Below are positions 44,459 through 54,660 of a stretch of 64,000 nucleotides of DNA, in pieces. The translations under genes and the position numbers were made by a program. The DNA comes from Gongronella butleri (taxonomy: Eukaryota > Mucoromycota > Mucoromycetes > Mucorales > Cunninghamellaceae). The stretch covers positions 1 to 64,000 of the forward strand of contig JAIWZP010000018.1 in assembly GCA_025201375.1 (NCBI GenBank), given 5' to 3'. Below the pieces are notes generated by a model, which made no database searches, had not been told where the DNA came from, and saw only the letters and a list, made by a program, of their open reading frames with translations. Position 1 is the first letter of the stretch; every line of letters begins with the position of its first letter.

Positions 44459-45261
44459 AAAAGAGTGGACGTCAGTCCAAACTAATGGTAAAAATAGGGG
44501 GGAGACGGTGAGAAAAAAAAAAAAAAAAAAAGGCGACGAGATGATATCGCAAACGCACCTGAGCAAAAGGCCACAAAAGAGAAATCACGCAATGGTCGGC
44601 CGCGCGACGCGCCAAGCATTCCATCCAAAAAGAAACGAGATGATAAAAGAGGGAAAGAGGAGAGGCGATGGGGAATAGGAAGGAGATGGAAAAGAAAAAA
44701 GGCGGGCGAAATGGGGAGCGAGAGATGTTTTACCTTTGGCGGCTGCTTGCTTCTTTTGCTGCTCTTGAGCTTGTTTTTTCTCTTGCTCCTTTTTGATCTG
44801 CTGAATTTTGCCTGAAAAAAAAAAAAGAGTGTCAATTCTCAAGAGCCCAGATGCACAAGCGATGAACAAAAAACGTCGCACCTAGGGCCCAATCGACGGT
44901 CTCTTCCTTGTCAAAATAGTAATACCAGAGCGCCTCTTTGATCTCCACGTCCGACAGCGGGATATCGTCGCCAAGCACGCTGTATACGTATTGCAGGCCA
45001 TTGTCCAGCTGCTCGTGGTCCTCGTTTGTGAGTTGTGACTCGTCGACTAAGGAAACAATGAAAAGGGTGTAAAAAAGTGCAATGGCGCAAAGCGCGAGAC
45101 GGTTCACGAGTCGCTTACGCTGATTTTCATCATAGTTGTCTTCGTATTGATCTTCGTCGAGGACGTCTAGACGCGCCGAAAAGTCAGTTTTTATATATTT
45201 CTCATTTAAAAGAGGATTTACCATCAATGTCCAAATTCCTGACCGCTCTGTGTCGTGACAT
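40975..45261 (-). CDS. HBS1: HBS1 ribosome-rescue GTPase (long isoform of an HBS1/SKI7 gene)
   Basis: Translational GTPase that works with Dom34/Pelota to split stalled ribosomes in no-go and non-stop decay. Twelve exons: 45261-45222, 45166-45119, 45046-44882, 44811-44734, 43259-43002, 42935-42770, 42673-42409, 42325-41853, 41761-41653, 41584-41484, 41308-41161 and 40995-40975, 623 residues. The N-terminal helical domain reads [20 protein letters not shown]. The G domain shows [19 protein letters not shown] (G1, N-terminal Ile-Gly from the previous exon), [21 protein letters not shown] (G3) and [12 protein letters not shown] (G4), then EF1A-like domains 2 and 3. The last exon (ILTFGA-stop) is tiny and less certain. 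Exon 4 joins 43259 by skipping the 950-nt SKI7-type exon at 44414-43465. Confidence 0.9.
43465..45261 (-). CDS. SKI7: SKI7-type alternative isoform of HBS1
   Basis: Exons 45261-45222, 45166-45119, 45046-44882, 44811-44734 (shared with HBS1) followed by the terminal exon 44414-43465, 426 residues ending in a stop before the GTPase exons. The donor after exon 4 is phase 1, and both possible acceptors (44415 side and 43260 side) keep the frame, so the two products are alternatives. The terminal exon has repeated [12 protein letters not shown] motifs and near its end [19 protein letters not shown]. An F..D.PSPDD motif close to the C-terminus is what I recall of the SKI7-like splice forms of HBS1 in other eukaryotes, which bridge the cytoplasmic exosome and the Ski complex. 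Splicing is inferred, not observed. Confidence 0.8.
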
Positions 45262-46894
45262 GTTAGGTGAAACGGGGGTGGAAAAAAAAGTGAAAAAGAA
45301 AAAGGTGAGCGCCACCGACCGCAAGTGTCGCAGTTTCACCATCGCGCAGGCTGGAAATCCAATTCCCGCCCTTCCCCCACCCCTTGTCAGCCCCAGCCCG
45401 CGTCGGGCATTTGACGCAACGCGCGGTGGCGGGGTTTGCAAGCAAGTGCGACACGTCTCCATTGCCAAAAAAAAATGCTCCTCGACAAATCACACGTATT
45501 GTCTTTTGCGCGTTTTTCTGGCTACAATGAGCAACCCTTGCAAGTACAAACACTTTGGATGATACGTGCCGTGACCTGCCATGTTGTTGCATTCAGATTC
45601 AGCTACTGTAAACGCTACCCAAGCAACAACACCCTAAAAAAAAAAAAAAAAAGGACGAACTTTGCATAAAAAAATAAATTCTGATGCAAACCGTTATCTG
45701 TTCAGCTTGCAATACAGGTCGGTCATCACTTTGGTGCACACAAATGTGGCCCAACTACAGTATGAGATGAATTTTGCAGCATAATGTATTGTACAATTAA
45801 GATCAATGTAAAAAAAAAAAAAGCGATTTTTGGATCATGACTTTGGAGCGAGGTCAGTTTGGAAATTGGAATCTATTTTTGGTACGCTTGCGTCCTCTTC
45901 TTGCAGCCTTTACACGAGTCCATTCAGTTTTCTGTTATCAATGACGCGTTCCAAAGGCGAATATAGGAATATTCTCAAACAGGCGTACTGTAATCCTCGG
46001 TAAAGTCGCTTTTAGTCAACACCTCGTTATCCGATCAGGTTGAAATTTTGTCAACTGCGCGCGAGTGATCAGTGATTGTGTCATTGTTCAATACTTCTGC
46101 ACGGTGCCGTGGCCATAGACAGTTGATTATAACGATCTCACTTGTTGCACTTTTTTACATATGATATTGCAATATCTTTTCGTTTAAACACCCACTCCAA
46201 TGTACTGCAAGCCCATTACAGCATGCCTTGTTTTTATTATGTTACTTTGTGTATGTGTTGTCGAGAAAATTGGGATTGAAATGCTTCAACACGCGTTGCA
46301 AGTGTACAATTGTCACGCATGTTTCGACTTTGTTGAGCAAGGGCAAAATGACACCCGCACAGCCAGACGTGTATGATACGTGTCTTCGCACACGTGCAAG
46401 TTTCAGCTCGAGCGAGGCACAATTTACGTACTATCGTGCCACGACGACCGAAAACGTGAATGAATCAAATGTCGATTTTCTCATCAACGATCCGATCGAT
46501 CCTCAGATTTTACGGTTGATTCAACTGAGAATGGCCAAAACATGACCAGGTTTCAAGAAGCCGCAATTACTCGAAGCGACCAAAAAGATGATGCAACGCG
46601 AGTTTCCACGAGATTGACTTGTAATATCAACAGCATCCATTGATGCCGCCGCCACCTGCCTTTTCTTTTTTTTTTTTTTTTTTTGTTCGTGGTATCGAAG
46701 CCAAGACGAAATGAAATTGAGTTTTTTTTTATGGGTGATCATGATACTGCTACATTTGGGAAGGTGACGAACAGAGGGGAGATCGAGAGTGGGGAAATGG
46801 GGATACTTTTGTGCGTGAATGAAACAGGTGTTTGTGGATGAACCATGCGCGGGGGGAGGAGGGGGATAAAAGATGATGGATGGAATGCAATTGT
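45262..46894. other. Intergenic region upstream of HBS1
   Basis: 1.6 kb with A/T runs. A frame at 46228-46545 is open but has no splice support and no resemblance I recognise. Purine/pyrimidine runs near 46660-46725 precede the 3' end of the next minus-strand gene. Confidence 0.5.
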
Positions 46895-48021
46895 TCACAT
46901 GAAAGAGGTCGTATTGCGCTTGCTTTTCTTTTTCTTTTTGGTTTCCCATTTTTTCGTTTTCTGCCGTTGCTTGGATGGCTGCAAGGCGGCTGTGGACGAC
47001 GACGATGGCTGCGGTGGCAAGACATCGGGCTGGTCGCCGGGCAGGGAGAGCGTGGCCGAGGTGGAAGGGCTGGCTGGGGATGAAATCATAGGTGACGGCA
47101 ATGCATGCTGCTGTTGCTGTGCTGGCTGTGTGGTGACGTCGATTTTGGAAAAGGGGGGTGGCAGTGGCGTTGTGACAAACGTGTCGGTGTTGCTGTCTTG
47201 GTCGACCTGGAGAGACATGGGTGACGCGACCGTGTCGGGCATGGTGTCATTGTCGTCGTCTTGATGCATCGCAAGGTCCAGAGGCGATGGCGACGTACTC
47301 AGGGCCACAGGTTCGGTAGCGTACACGAGCGATGCGTCTTCCATGGCGATACCTTCAGGTTCACGATCATCGTTTGCCTCAACAACTTGTTGATGGCTAA
47401 TGTCCGTTTTTTCTTCTTCCGGAACCACGGATGACGACGGCTCAGTGGTCGTTGGTGTGTAGCTGGGCATGGCAGATGCCGTGCGTGGTTGATCATCTGG
47501 TTTGGTATCAAAAAAAAAAAAAAGAAACGAGGATGAGCCAATGTGCCCCATTTTACAATCCACATCACGTCCATTGCGCGCTTACCGTCCGGCAAGGCTG
47601 TTTGAAGCGGTGAGGTATTGTCTTGGTCCAATGGCAAGGCACTGATCGTCGATGATGACGACGAATCTGTCGCAGCAGCAGACGTCTCGCGCTGGTCGTT
47701 GGTATTTCCTGCAATTTCGCAAATTGTATCTGCTGCGGGCCTATTTTCGTTGCTTGAAGACCCATTTTCGGCTGCAGGTACGTCCTGGGTGTCATGTGCT
47801 TCTTGGATGGCAGGTGCACCTTGATCCATGGACATCTCATCTTCAATATTATGCGCAATATGGAGTGTTGTGGCGAGGGATGCAGAGATAGCAGCGACGG
47901 CCGCGGTGTCTGATAAGGCAGCGCTGCGGTCCACGCCCATTTCGGAAAGGTTTTGCGCGTCGTTGCCATTCGCAGGCAACAATGGCGTGCCCGAAGCACC
48001 ATTTTCTTGATTTTTGGCCAT
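46895..48021 (-). CDS. Low-complexity acidic protein, unknown; possible C-terminal extension of the ABC transporter
   Basis: Two exons, 48021-47586 and 47496-46895, give 345 residues if the first in-frame ATG (MAKNQENGASG) is used. The composition is Ser/Thr/Asp/Gln/Ala-rich, with no predicted fold, ending in a strongly basic KKWETKKKKKSKRNTTSFM that looks like a nuclear-localisation or RNA-contact tail. The frame stays open upstream to a good acceptor (CATAG at 48083-48087 region). Joining that to a GTAAGA donor at the very end of the upstream ABC gene also keeps phase, so this could instead be a 367-codon tail of that protein. I cannot decide; the 170-bp spacing leaves little room for a promoter. 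No family recognised. Confidence 0.5.
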
Positions 48022-48190
48022 GTCATGATTGTCTTGTCCCAGAGGCTCGTGATTCACCGTTTTCCGGGGTTGCACGGGCAATCTATGTTCACGGCGGCAG
48101 TGTTGCACGATGATGCCATTGTTCAATCTTGTGCAAAAGCGTGAGCATCCTGAGGGGTGTTTTTTTTACTCGCCATTTTCACCATTTTTC

Positions 48191-50801
48191 TTACTCGAGG
48201 ATGGTGTCAACCTCCATGGTTGAGGGCAATTGATGCACAAGGATGAGGGTTGTCTTGCCGCGCATGGCATTGGCTTTGGCTTTCTTGAGCGATGCGTCGG
48301 TGGCACTAGTACGCCAGCAAAGTGAGCGGAATCATTTAAAAAAAAAAAAAAAAAAACTTACGCGTCCAAGGAGCTTGTTGTTTCGTCGAGCACGAGGATA
48401 GCGGGGGAATTTAAAAGTGCGCGTGCGAGGGCGATGCGGTGCTTTTGTTCGTTGGATATGGCGATATTTGTGATTTTAGTGTCGAATTGGTTGGGCAGGG
48501 CCATGGCCCACACGTGCAGATCGACAAGCTCCATGACGTGTTTCATTTCTGCGTCGGTGACCTTGAGGCCGAGCAGCAAGTTGCTGCGCAGCGTGGCGTC
48601 TGTAATGAGCAGCGGGTCGTGGGGCACGACGCCCAAATGGCTGCGTAGCGACGATTGCGTGACATTTCGCAGATCGCGGCCGTCGACGCGGATCACGCCG
48701 TGCAAAGGGTCCATCAGGCGGAAGAGCAGGCGCACCAGTGTCGTCTTGCCGGCACCCGCCGCGCCAATCACTGCCACCTTGCTTCCACCCTCAATCGAGA
48801 AGCTCACATCCTTGAGTGCCCACGCGCCCTCGCCCTGCGTCTTGTACGCGTACGACACATGATCTAATCAAAAAGGAAAAAAATCAGAATTGAGCACGTA
48901 TTGGGCCGAATGGATTCTGTTCTACGCGTACCAAAGGCGATGTCACCGGTGTACGCATGCAATTCCGACGCGTCTGGTTGGTCTTTGACGTCGACATCGT
49001 TTTGGAGCAGATCCACCATCAATTGCATGTCCATGAGGCTGGCTTTGTATTGTGGGTAATACAGGGCAAACCATTGCACCTTGAAAAAGAGAAAAAGATG
49101 AATATTTTTTTTTTTGGTGGTCAATTTCTTTTTTTTTTTTTTTTACAGGTCGATAGAGCACGACGGCGTAAAGAAGCAAGGTGGCGATGGCACCGAGCGA
49201 GATGTTGCCAAGGGCGAATTGCCAGGCCAAGAGAAGCGAGGTTGTGAAGATGGTGAAGCATAGGATGGTGTGCTGAAGAAGATGCAAAGCGTATGAGGCG
49301 ACGGAGGGTGTGTCATTGAGGTTTCGTAGTTGGTCAATGGCCATGTGGCGCTCGTGATCATTTTCGTGGTTGCCATAGGGCGAAGGATCAATGGTAATGT
49401 CACGCCATGTGCATTTGGCATGCCATTGCAGGATGTTGACGGCTGTGTAAGCGTATATAATGATGGTGGCGAGAGCAATGAGACCCGCGATGGGGCCAAA
49501 GAGCACTGCAAAGACGGCGGAGGCAAGGAGGGTGTCAAAGATGGCGGGCGCCACATGAAACACGAGGTAGGACAAGACGTGCATGGCGCCTTTTGTGCCA
49601 CGGTCCAGCGTGCGCAGCACATCCGCCGTGCAACGGTCCCCAAGAAACGACAATGACATCGCGTGCACTTGCTCAAAGCATCGCATCCACATATCACGCA
49701 TCATCACACCCTGCACGGGCCGCAACAGCCACAATCGCACTTTGTCAACAAAGTACAATGTGCCCTTCACCACAAGGATGCCCGCACAAATAAGAATACC
49801 GGCCCACCCAAGTTGATCTTGTAAAAGACAAAGAAAAAAAAAAGAAAGAATAAAACGCGTAAATGTGTTGCTTTTGCCATTCCCCCCCCCCTTTTTTTTT
49901 ACCATTGGCGACCGCGTCAATGATGAGGCCAACTTGAAGCGGCGCCAGTGCGGTGACGGCCAAGCCAACGAGGAGGCATAGATAAGCGAGGACGAGGCGG
50001 ACTTGCATTGAGGGTTGTTGCGGCCATAGAGTTGGACACAGGGGGCGAAGTGTGTGATAGAGTGAAACGATTGAGGAAGAAAAGGGGGCGAATGAAGATG
50101 GCGATGGTGTCGTGGTGGTCACTGGGATCGGGTTGCTGTTGTTGTTGGCATGTCGCACAAGGGGGGCACGCTCCTCGTGTGTGGATTCAGATGCCTGGCC
50201 AACCTGGATCAACGCTAACATCAACAGGCTCCAAACCAGAGCGACGCGTGTGATGCCAATGCCTTCTGAAACAAGGAACAAGGTCGCCTGTGAATCACCT
50301 AAAAGAAAAGGAAGAAAAAAAAGAAAAAGTAGAAAATGAGCCCAACAGCCTTGATTACCCCCCTCGTCCTCTTTTTTTTTTTCTATTTCTTTGAAGCTCA
50401 CCCTGAAGCGTGTCGGCCCAGACAATGGCGGTTTCAGCCGCGGCGGCGAGGACCCAAAAGGTATAGGCGGTCCAATGGAGCTTGGCGAACTTGTACATGT
50501 CATCGATGGCTGCCCAGAGGACAATTGTCCACGCGGCAAATGAGGCGATGATCGGGTAGATGAGGCGCGGCGTCCAGGCATGATGATGCATGTGCACCTG
50601 GACAACGATGACGATGGCTTGGGCGACAAATGTGATGGAAACGAGCCCGTGCACAAGCAGCACGAGGCGCACCAACGGTGGCCACGGTGCAAGCGCCCAC
50701 GCGGCCTGCCGAGTCACCACCGCGCGGCTGCTGGCAAACAATGTCGCATACGCAACGAGCGTCGTGCTGGCGCCGAGTGTGACCCAGTCGAGAGGCGTCA
50801 T
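48191..50801 (-). CDS. HMT1/ABCB6-like ABC half-transporter
   Basis: Six exons: 50801-50402, 50298-49903, 49817-49147, 49079-48932, 48863-48362 and 48305-48191, 743 residues. An extra N-terminal membrane domain of about five helices (TMD0) precedes a six-helix ABC_membrane domain and one nucleotide-binding domain, the layout of fungal HMT1, which loads cadmium-phytochelatin or glutathione conjugates into the vacuole. Walker A is GAAGAGKTT, Walker B AILVLDETTSSLD, and the H-loop His sits in LILVHQLPS. The ABC signature is degenerate: ISNEQKHR instead of LSGGQ/EKQR. The protein stops at MEVDTILE, before the last NBD strand and the ..DG.IVE.G tail present in relatives. Either the NBD is decayed or an unrecognised exon continues it (see the low-complexity gene downstream). 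Confidence 0.82.
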
Positions 50802-51083
50802 AGAAAGAAGAAAAAAAAGAAAAAGAAAACTAGGGGGGAGGGAGGAAGAAACAACCCAACAGGGAAAGAATAAAAGAGGGCGGGGGTGCGAGGGAAAACA
50901 AGGAAGAAATGGAAAAAAAGGCAAAAAAAAAAAAAAAAGAGGCAGAAACATTTAAATTGGCCCTTTTTATTTTTTATATTTTTTTTTTTTAGCGTGCCGC
51001 CCTTTTTTTTTTTTTTTTTTGACAGGCGGGCTGGGAATTCCATTGAATCACATGCAGGCAGAGAAAGGGTATACAAAATTATT
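50802..51083. other. Short spacer with homopurine runs
   Basis: 282 bp between two minus-strand genes, holding the ABC promoter. It contains A16 and T20 runs (50925-51020). No feature recognised. Confidence 0.4.
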
Positions 51084-51608
51084 TCAGAGACGGAAGGGCA
51101 AGACAGGCCACAAGGCGAGTTCTTCTTTTGTTTGACGGCAATTGCCCATGTAGGCGGCATTGAGGCGATGTTCCAGGTATTGTGTGTTGGGGTCGATGGT
51201 TTTTTCGCGCGTGGGCAGCTGGATGAGTGTGTGAGCAGGGGCTTCGATCCCATCGTGCGCCAATCGCGTAGCCAGAAACGCTGGCCATCGACTGTACACC
51301 TCGTCATCGCCATCGTCCTCATCTTCCTCGCCCTGTTGCTGCTTTTCTTCATCCTGACGCTCCTTTTCAAACTGCTCAGAGTGTGCAAAGATCTCAATCC
51401 ATTCTTGCGGCAAGAAGGGCCGCGCGTCGGGCTCCTCGTCGTGCTCCAATGGCTCGTCGTGGCCGTTTTGCACGTCGTTTGTGTCTTGTTCGCCTTGCTC
51501 GTCTACAGTGTATCCTTGATACTGACTCTCGATGTACGCGCGCCACTGCTGCACTTGCTCGGGCCCAAAGTGCTTGGCATGGAACTCGCGAAAAGAAAGT
51601 CGGTTCAT
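51084..51608 (-). CDS. Hypothetical acidic protein, unknown family
   Basis: Intronless frame of 174 residues beginning MNRLSFREFHAKHFGPEQVQ. The N-terminal ~35 residues look like a folded helical segment. Two acidic stretches follow (EPLEHDEEPDARPF and QQQGEEDEDDGDDE), and the C-terminal ~65 residues are neutral (RWPAFLATRLAHDGIEAPAH onward to PVLPFRL). No family was recognised with confidence; a CCDC97-type protein was considered but not supported. The start was chosen at the last ATG before the conserved-looking segment; the longer frame to 51767 lacks a natural N-terminus. It shares a 191-bp divergent promoter with EMC2, which supports a real gene. Confidence 0.6.
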   Translation of the reverse strand: MNRLSFREFHAKHFGPEQVQQWRAYIESQYQGYTVDEQGEQDTNDVQNGHDEPLEHDEEPDARPFLPQEWIEIFAHSEQFEKERQDEEKQQQGEEDEDDGDDEVYSRWPAFLATRLAHDGIEAPAHTLIQLPTREKTIDPNTQYLEHRLNAAYMGNCRQTKEELALWPVLPFRL

Positions 51609-51799
51609 AAAAAGTGGAGAGAAAAAGAGAGAAAGAGAGAGAAAAGAGCGTGTTTTTTTGCCCAGGTGCCCAATGATGACATGCCAAATCCGGTATGATT
51701 TGGGACATTCCATTTTGGCCACCTTGTCCAAATTTTCTATTGCTGTGAGGGGCCAACACGCTCCCATTCTCTTTTCTTTTACACTCTTTTAACCTTTTC
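51609..51799. promoter_or_regulatory. Compact divergent promoter of the acidic protein and EMC2
   Basis: Only 191 bp lie between the two start codons. A CTCTTTC-rich run on one side (51617-51650) and a CTTTTCTTTTACACTC tract on the other flank a short GC-richer middle. No named site. Confidence 0.45.
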
Positions 51800-52823
51800 A
51801 TGGCCCCCTTTGACTACACGGACGCTGTGGAGCAGCTAAAGTCATATCGCCAATCCAATGAGCGTTGTTCTGAGCATGTTGCCGCTCTTGGCGCGGCTCT
51901 GATACGCGAAAAACATACAGCCACCCTTGGCGACGAAGGTAAAATCGAGATGAACACTTCTGTTTCTGCGTCGTTTTCGTGGCTCACGCTTCTCTGACCC
52001 ACTTTTTTTAGTGTGGCCACTCTATGAGCAAGTGACCATTGCTGCATTTGACGTTGGTGACAAGGAATTGGCTGCTGTAAGATGTGCCTTCGCGCTCGAA
52101 TCGCGTCACTGACGCGTCTTTTTTTTTTGTATTTAGCATTGCATTGAGCAGCTGCACAAGCGCTTTGGCGACACGTCGCTGCGATACCGACGCCTCTTGG
52201 GGATGCAGCACGAGGCCAATGGGCGGCTGGAGGAGGCGCAAAGGGTGTACGATGAGATTCTTGCCGAGGACGAGACAAACATGGTAAAAAAAACGTTCTC
52301 AATACCACGCTGAGCCATTGACGGATTTTTTTTTTTTTGATGGTGATAGCCGGCGTCGAAGCGACAGATTGCGCTGCTCAAGACACGCAACAAGACGGGA
52401 GAGATGATTCAGGCATTGACGCAATATTTGGATACCTATTATGATGATTTTGAGGCATGGCTGGAGCTCTGCGACGTGTACACGATGAACCATGACTATG
52501 ACCAGGCCGCCTACTGCTGTGAGGAGATGATCCTGCTGCAGCCGACCAACCACGTCCTTTTTCTTAAATATGCAGAGATCCTCTACACCAAGCGCCACTA
52601 TGCGCTCGCCCTTAAGCACTATTGCAAAGTGCTCGATTTGTGCCCCGACCACACACGCGCGCTTTATGGCATGCATCTTACCGCGTCAAAATTGCTCAAT
52701 GACGCGTCGGCACCACATGCAAAGGCCCTGCACGCCCTAGCCACCGAGCGTCTCTTGGATGTCTATCGCCACCAGCCCAACCAGCCCTCTGCCCAAGCGT
52801 ACCTTTCCACCACGTCATCATAA
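51800..52823 (+). CDS. EMC2: ER membrane protein complex subunit 2 (TPR protein)
   Basis: Cytosolic TPR scaffold of the EMC insertase, which places tail-anchored and multi-pass proteins into the ER membrane. Exons 51800-51938, 52012-52076, 52137-52283 and 52350-52823 give 274 residues. TPR-like helices are clear: HKRFGDTSLRYRRLLGMQHE, GRLEEAQRVYDEILAED, YDDFEAWLELCDVYTMNHDY, AYCCEEMILLQPTNHVLFLK and ALALKHYCKVLDLCPDHTRA. The AWLEL....YDQAA.C.EE..L.QP block is typical of EMC2/TTC35. The intron before exon 3 contains CTGACGCGTC followed by T10. Convergent with the IPK gene, 103 bp between stops. Confidence 0.92.
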
Positions 52824-52926
52824 AAAGGAAGAAGAAGAGGAAAAATCAAAAAACGATTAAAAAAACAAAAACAAAAACAAAAAAATGAGGCAATGGATTG
52901 TTTTATGGGGGGTTTGTGATGAATTA

Positions 52927-53865
52927 TTATGCGATGATGCGAGTACATTGCCATGCGTCCTTGTCATCGTCTGGCGGAGGAGCATGACCGGCGACAACGT
53001 GATCGAATTCCTTGGAGCCAGCACGAGTGATCACGACATCCATGGGAAGATCCTTGGCACGCGACACAATGACGTCCAATGGCCAATTCTCAACGTCGTG
53101 GATGATTTTCACGGCCCATTGAACCTTGCCGTGCATGGCACCAGTGACATCGGCTGGGGAATCTTGTTTTTCGTCGTCTTGTGCGGCCATTGGCAATGAA
53201 TGGCGCGTGCAATGCCAATGGCGGATAAGTTTGGCGTCTTTGGGATGTGTTTTTGGGTCGTGTGTATAGATGCCGTGGACGTCGGTGACAAAGACGCATC
53301 GCGTCACGTTTTTCAGGTGGGTGGCGAGCGCATGCATGATCACGTCGCCCGATAAGATGGAGCACCCTAAAAGGTCGTCCAGCACGGCGTCGCCAAAGAG
53401 CACAGGGACAAATCCTTGTTGGCACAAGGCAGACACGCGAGATGCAAGCTTCCAAGCCCCTGGAGTCGTTAATTGACCATTGCTGGTCTCGACCGTGTCA
53501 TACGGCGATACGGACAACACCGGGACGCCGTGTTCATTGAGCAACTGCATCATCCGGTGATGGAGACACAACATCCGCTCGCGTGTCGCCACCATCCCGC
53601 CTTTGGCTCCCTTGTTGGCATGCCATCCTTGCTTGACCCCATATTGCTTGGCCGGCGGGTGTCCAAAACTACCTGCTCCGTGAATCAGCACAAGTCGACG
53701 CGACCCATTCTTCATATCGCGCTTGTACACACGTGAAACTTGCGCAACAAGCGCTTCCAGCCCCTCGGCATAGGTGTTGGGCACGCCCTTGTTCGTAATG
53801 GCTGCGCCCCCAAGCTTCACTACCACCGTTGTCGACTGCAAGTCGCCCATCCCCTTCACCGTCAT
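52927..53865 (-). CDS. Isopentenyl phosphate kinase-like amino-acid-kinase-fold enzyme
   Basis: Intronless, 312 residues. IPK phosphorylates isopentenyl phosphate to isopentenyl diphosphate, feeding isoprenoid synthesis by an alternative route or by recycling IP. Motifs fit: VVVKLGGAAITNKGV at the N-terminus (Gly/Lys phosphate grip), LVLIHGAGSFGHPPAKQYGV with the substrate-sensing His of GAGSFGH, GFVPVLFGDAV, ILSGDVIMHALA, CVFVTDVHGIY and DVTGAMHGKV. IPK keeps His where glutamate-5-kinase-type relatives do not, which favours this assignment. Such genes are patchy among fungi. No targeting signal is seen, so cytosolic. Confidence 0.88.
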   Translation of the reverse strand: MTVKGMGDLQSTTVVVKLGGAAITNKGVPNTYAEGLEALVAQVSRVYKRDMKNGSRRLVLIHGAGSFGHPPAKQYGVKQGWHANKGAKGGMVATRERMLCLHHRMMQLLNEHGVPVLSVSPYDTVETSNGQLTTPGAWKLASRVSALCQQGFVPVLFGDAVLDDLLGCSILSGDVIMHALATHLKNVTRCVFVTDVHGIYTHDPKTHPKDAKLIRHWHCTRHSLPMAAQDDEKQDSPADVTGAMHGKVQWAVKIIHDVENWPLDVIVSRAKDLPMDVVITRAGSKEFDHVVAGHAPPPDDDKDAWQCTRIIA

Positions 53866-54308
53866 AAAAAAGAAAAAAATAGAGAGGGAAAACGAAAGAA
53901 AATGAGAAAAAAGACAAAGAGGCTTTTCAATCTCACTGTTTGTGCAACCTCTTTCATTTTTTTGCGCTTTTTGCTCTCTCTTTTTTTTTCTTTTTTTTTG
54001 TCGTTCAAAGACTTTCTATTCTCCATTGACTCTTTTTTTTTTCAACGCCAATTGGCAAAAGGACGCGTCGCGTGATGGACGAATGCGGGACAGAATTAGG
54101 CGATTTGAAGCAATTCAGGGAGACAGGGCGCTGCGAAAGCCCTTTTGGCGGGGTTTGAATGACACCCCGACAAGTTCAAGATCTCCTCTGTTTTTACAGT
54201 CGTTTTTCTTCCTTTTTCTTTTTTACGTTTTGCGTTTCATCCCCAAGCGAGCCTCGCTTTCTTCCTTTTTTCCCGCCCGTATCCATAGTTCGTTCGACTG
54301 CTTGCACT
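53866..54308. promoter_or_regulatory. Divergent upstream region of IPK and the V-ATPase f-like gene
   Basis: 443 bp, T-rich (T8-T10 runs at 53980-54045). No gene and no named element. Confidence 0.4.
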
Positions 54309-54660
54309 ATGAAGACCTTTGTCAGCCCCGGCAACGCTGCTTGCTGCAGCATCTTGTCCTTCTTTGGCATCATCTTCTTGGTATACACTTTTTTTTCTGC
54401 GAGGGGGGGCTCCAAAGCTCTCTCACGCAAAAATCGGTGGTTTTGACCGCAATTCCTTTTTTTTATGATAGGTTTGCCTCGGCTTTGCCTTTGACGCGCG
54501 CGTCGAGGTGCTTACCGAGTTTGTCACGGACCCCGACGACCCCTCGGCCACCGCCAAGGCTTGCTTCACGGCCGCTATCATTTACGCTTGCTTCCTCGGC
54601 TTCTGCTCGTGCCAGAGCCTCGTCCACCGATACAATGCGCGCAACCAAATCCAATTGTAA
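54309..54660 (+). CDS. RNase kappa / V-ATPase subunit f-like membrane protein
   Basis: Exons 54309-54380 and 54472-54660 give 86 residues with two membrane helices (CCSILSFFGIIFLVCLGFAF and ACFTAAIIYACFLGFCSC) joined by an acidic lumenal loop (EFVTDPDDPSATA). The size, the Cys-rich first helix start, the F-A-AAxIYACFLGFC second helix and the polar tail ending near RYNARNQ match animal RNASEK and its yeast counterpart, subunit f of the V-ATPase Vo sector. The role inferred is a structural part of the proton-pumping Vo ring assembly on vacuole/endosome membranes rather than an RNase. AATAAA near 54845. Confidence 0.8.

Noticed and set aside
46228..46545. Possible gene encoding 105 residues
   Set aside because: No recognised family, no flanking splice signals and composition like the surrounding intergenic DNA.
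51609..51767. Longer start for the acidic protein at 51767
   Set aside because: The extra residues cover the pyrimidine tract of the divergent promoter and would leave almost no space before the EMC2 start.
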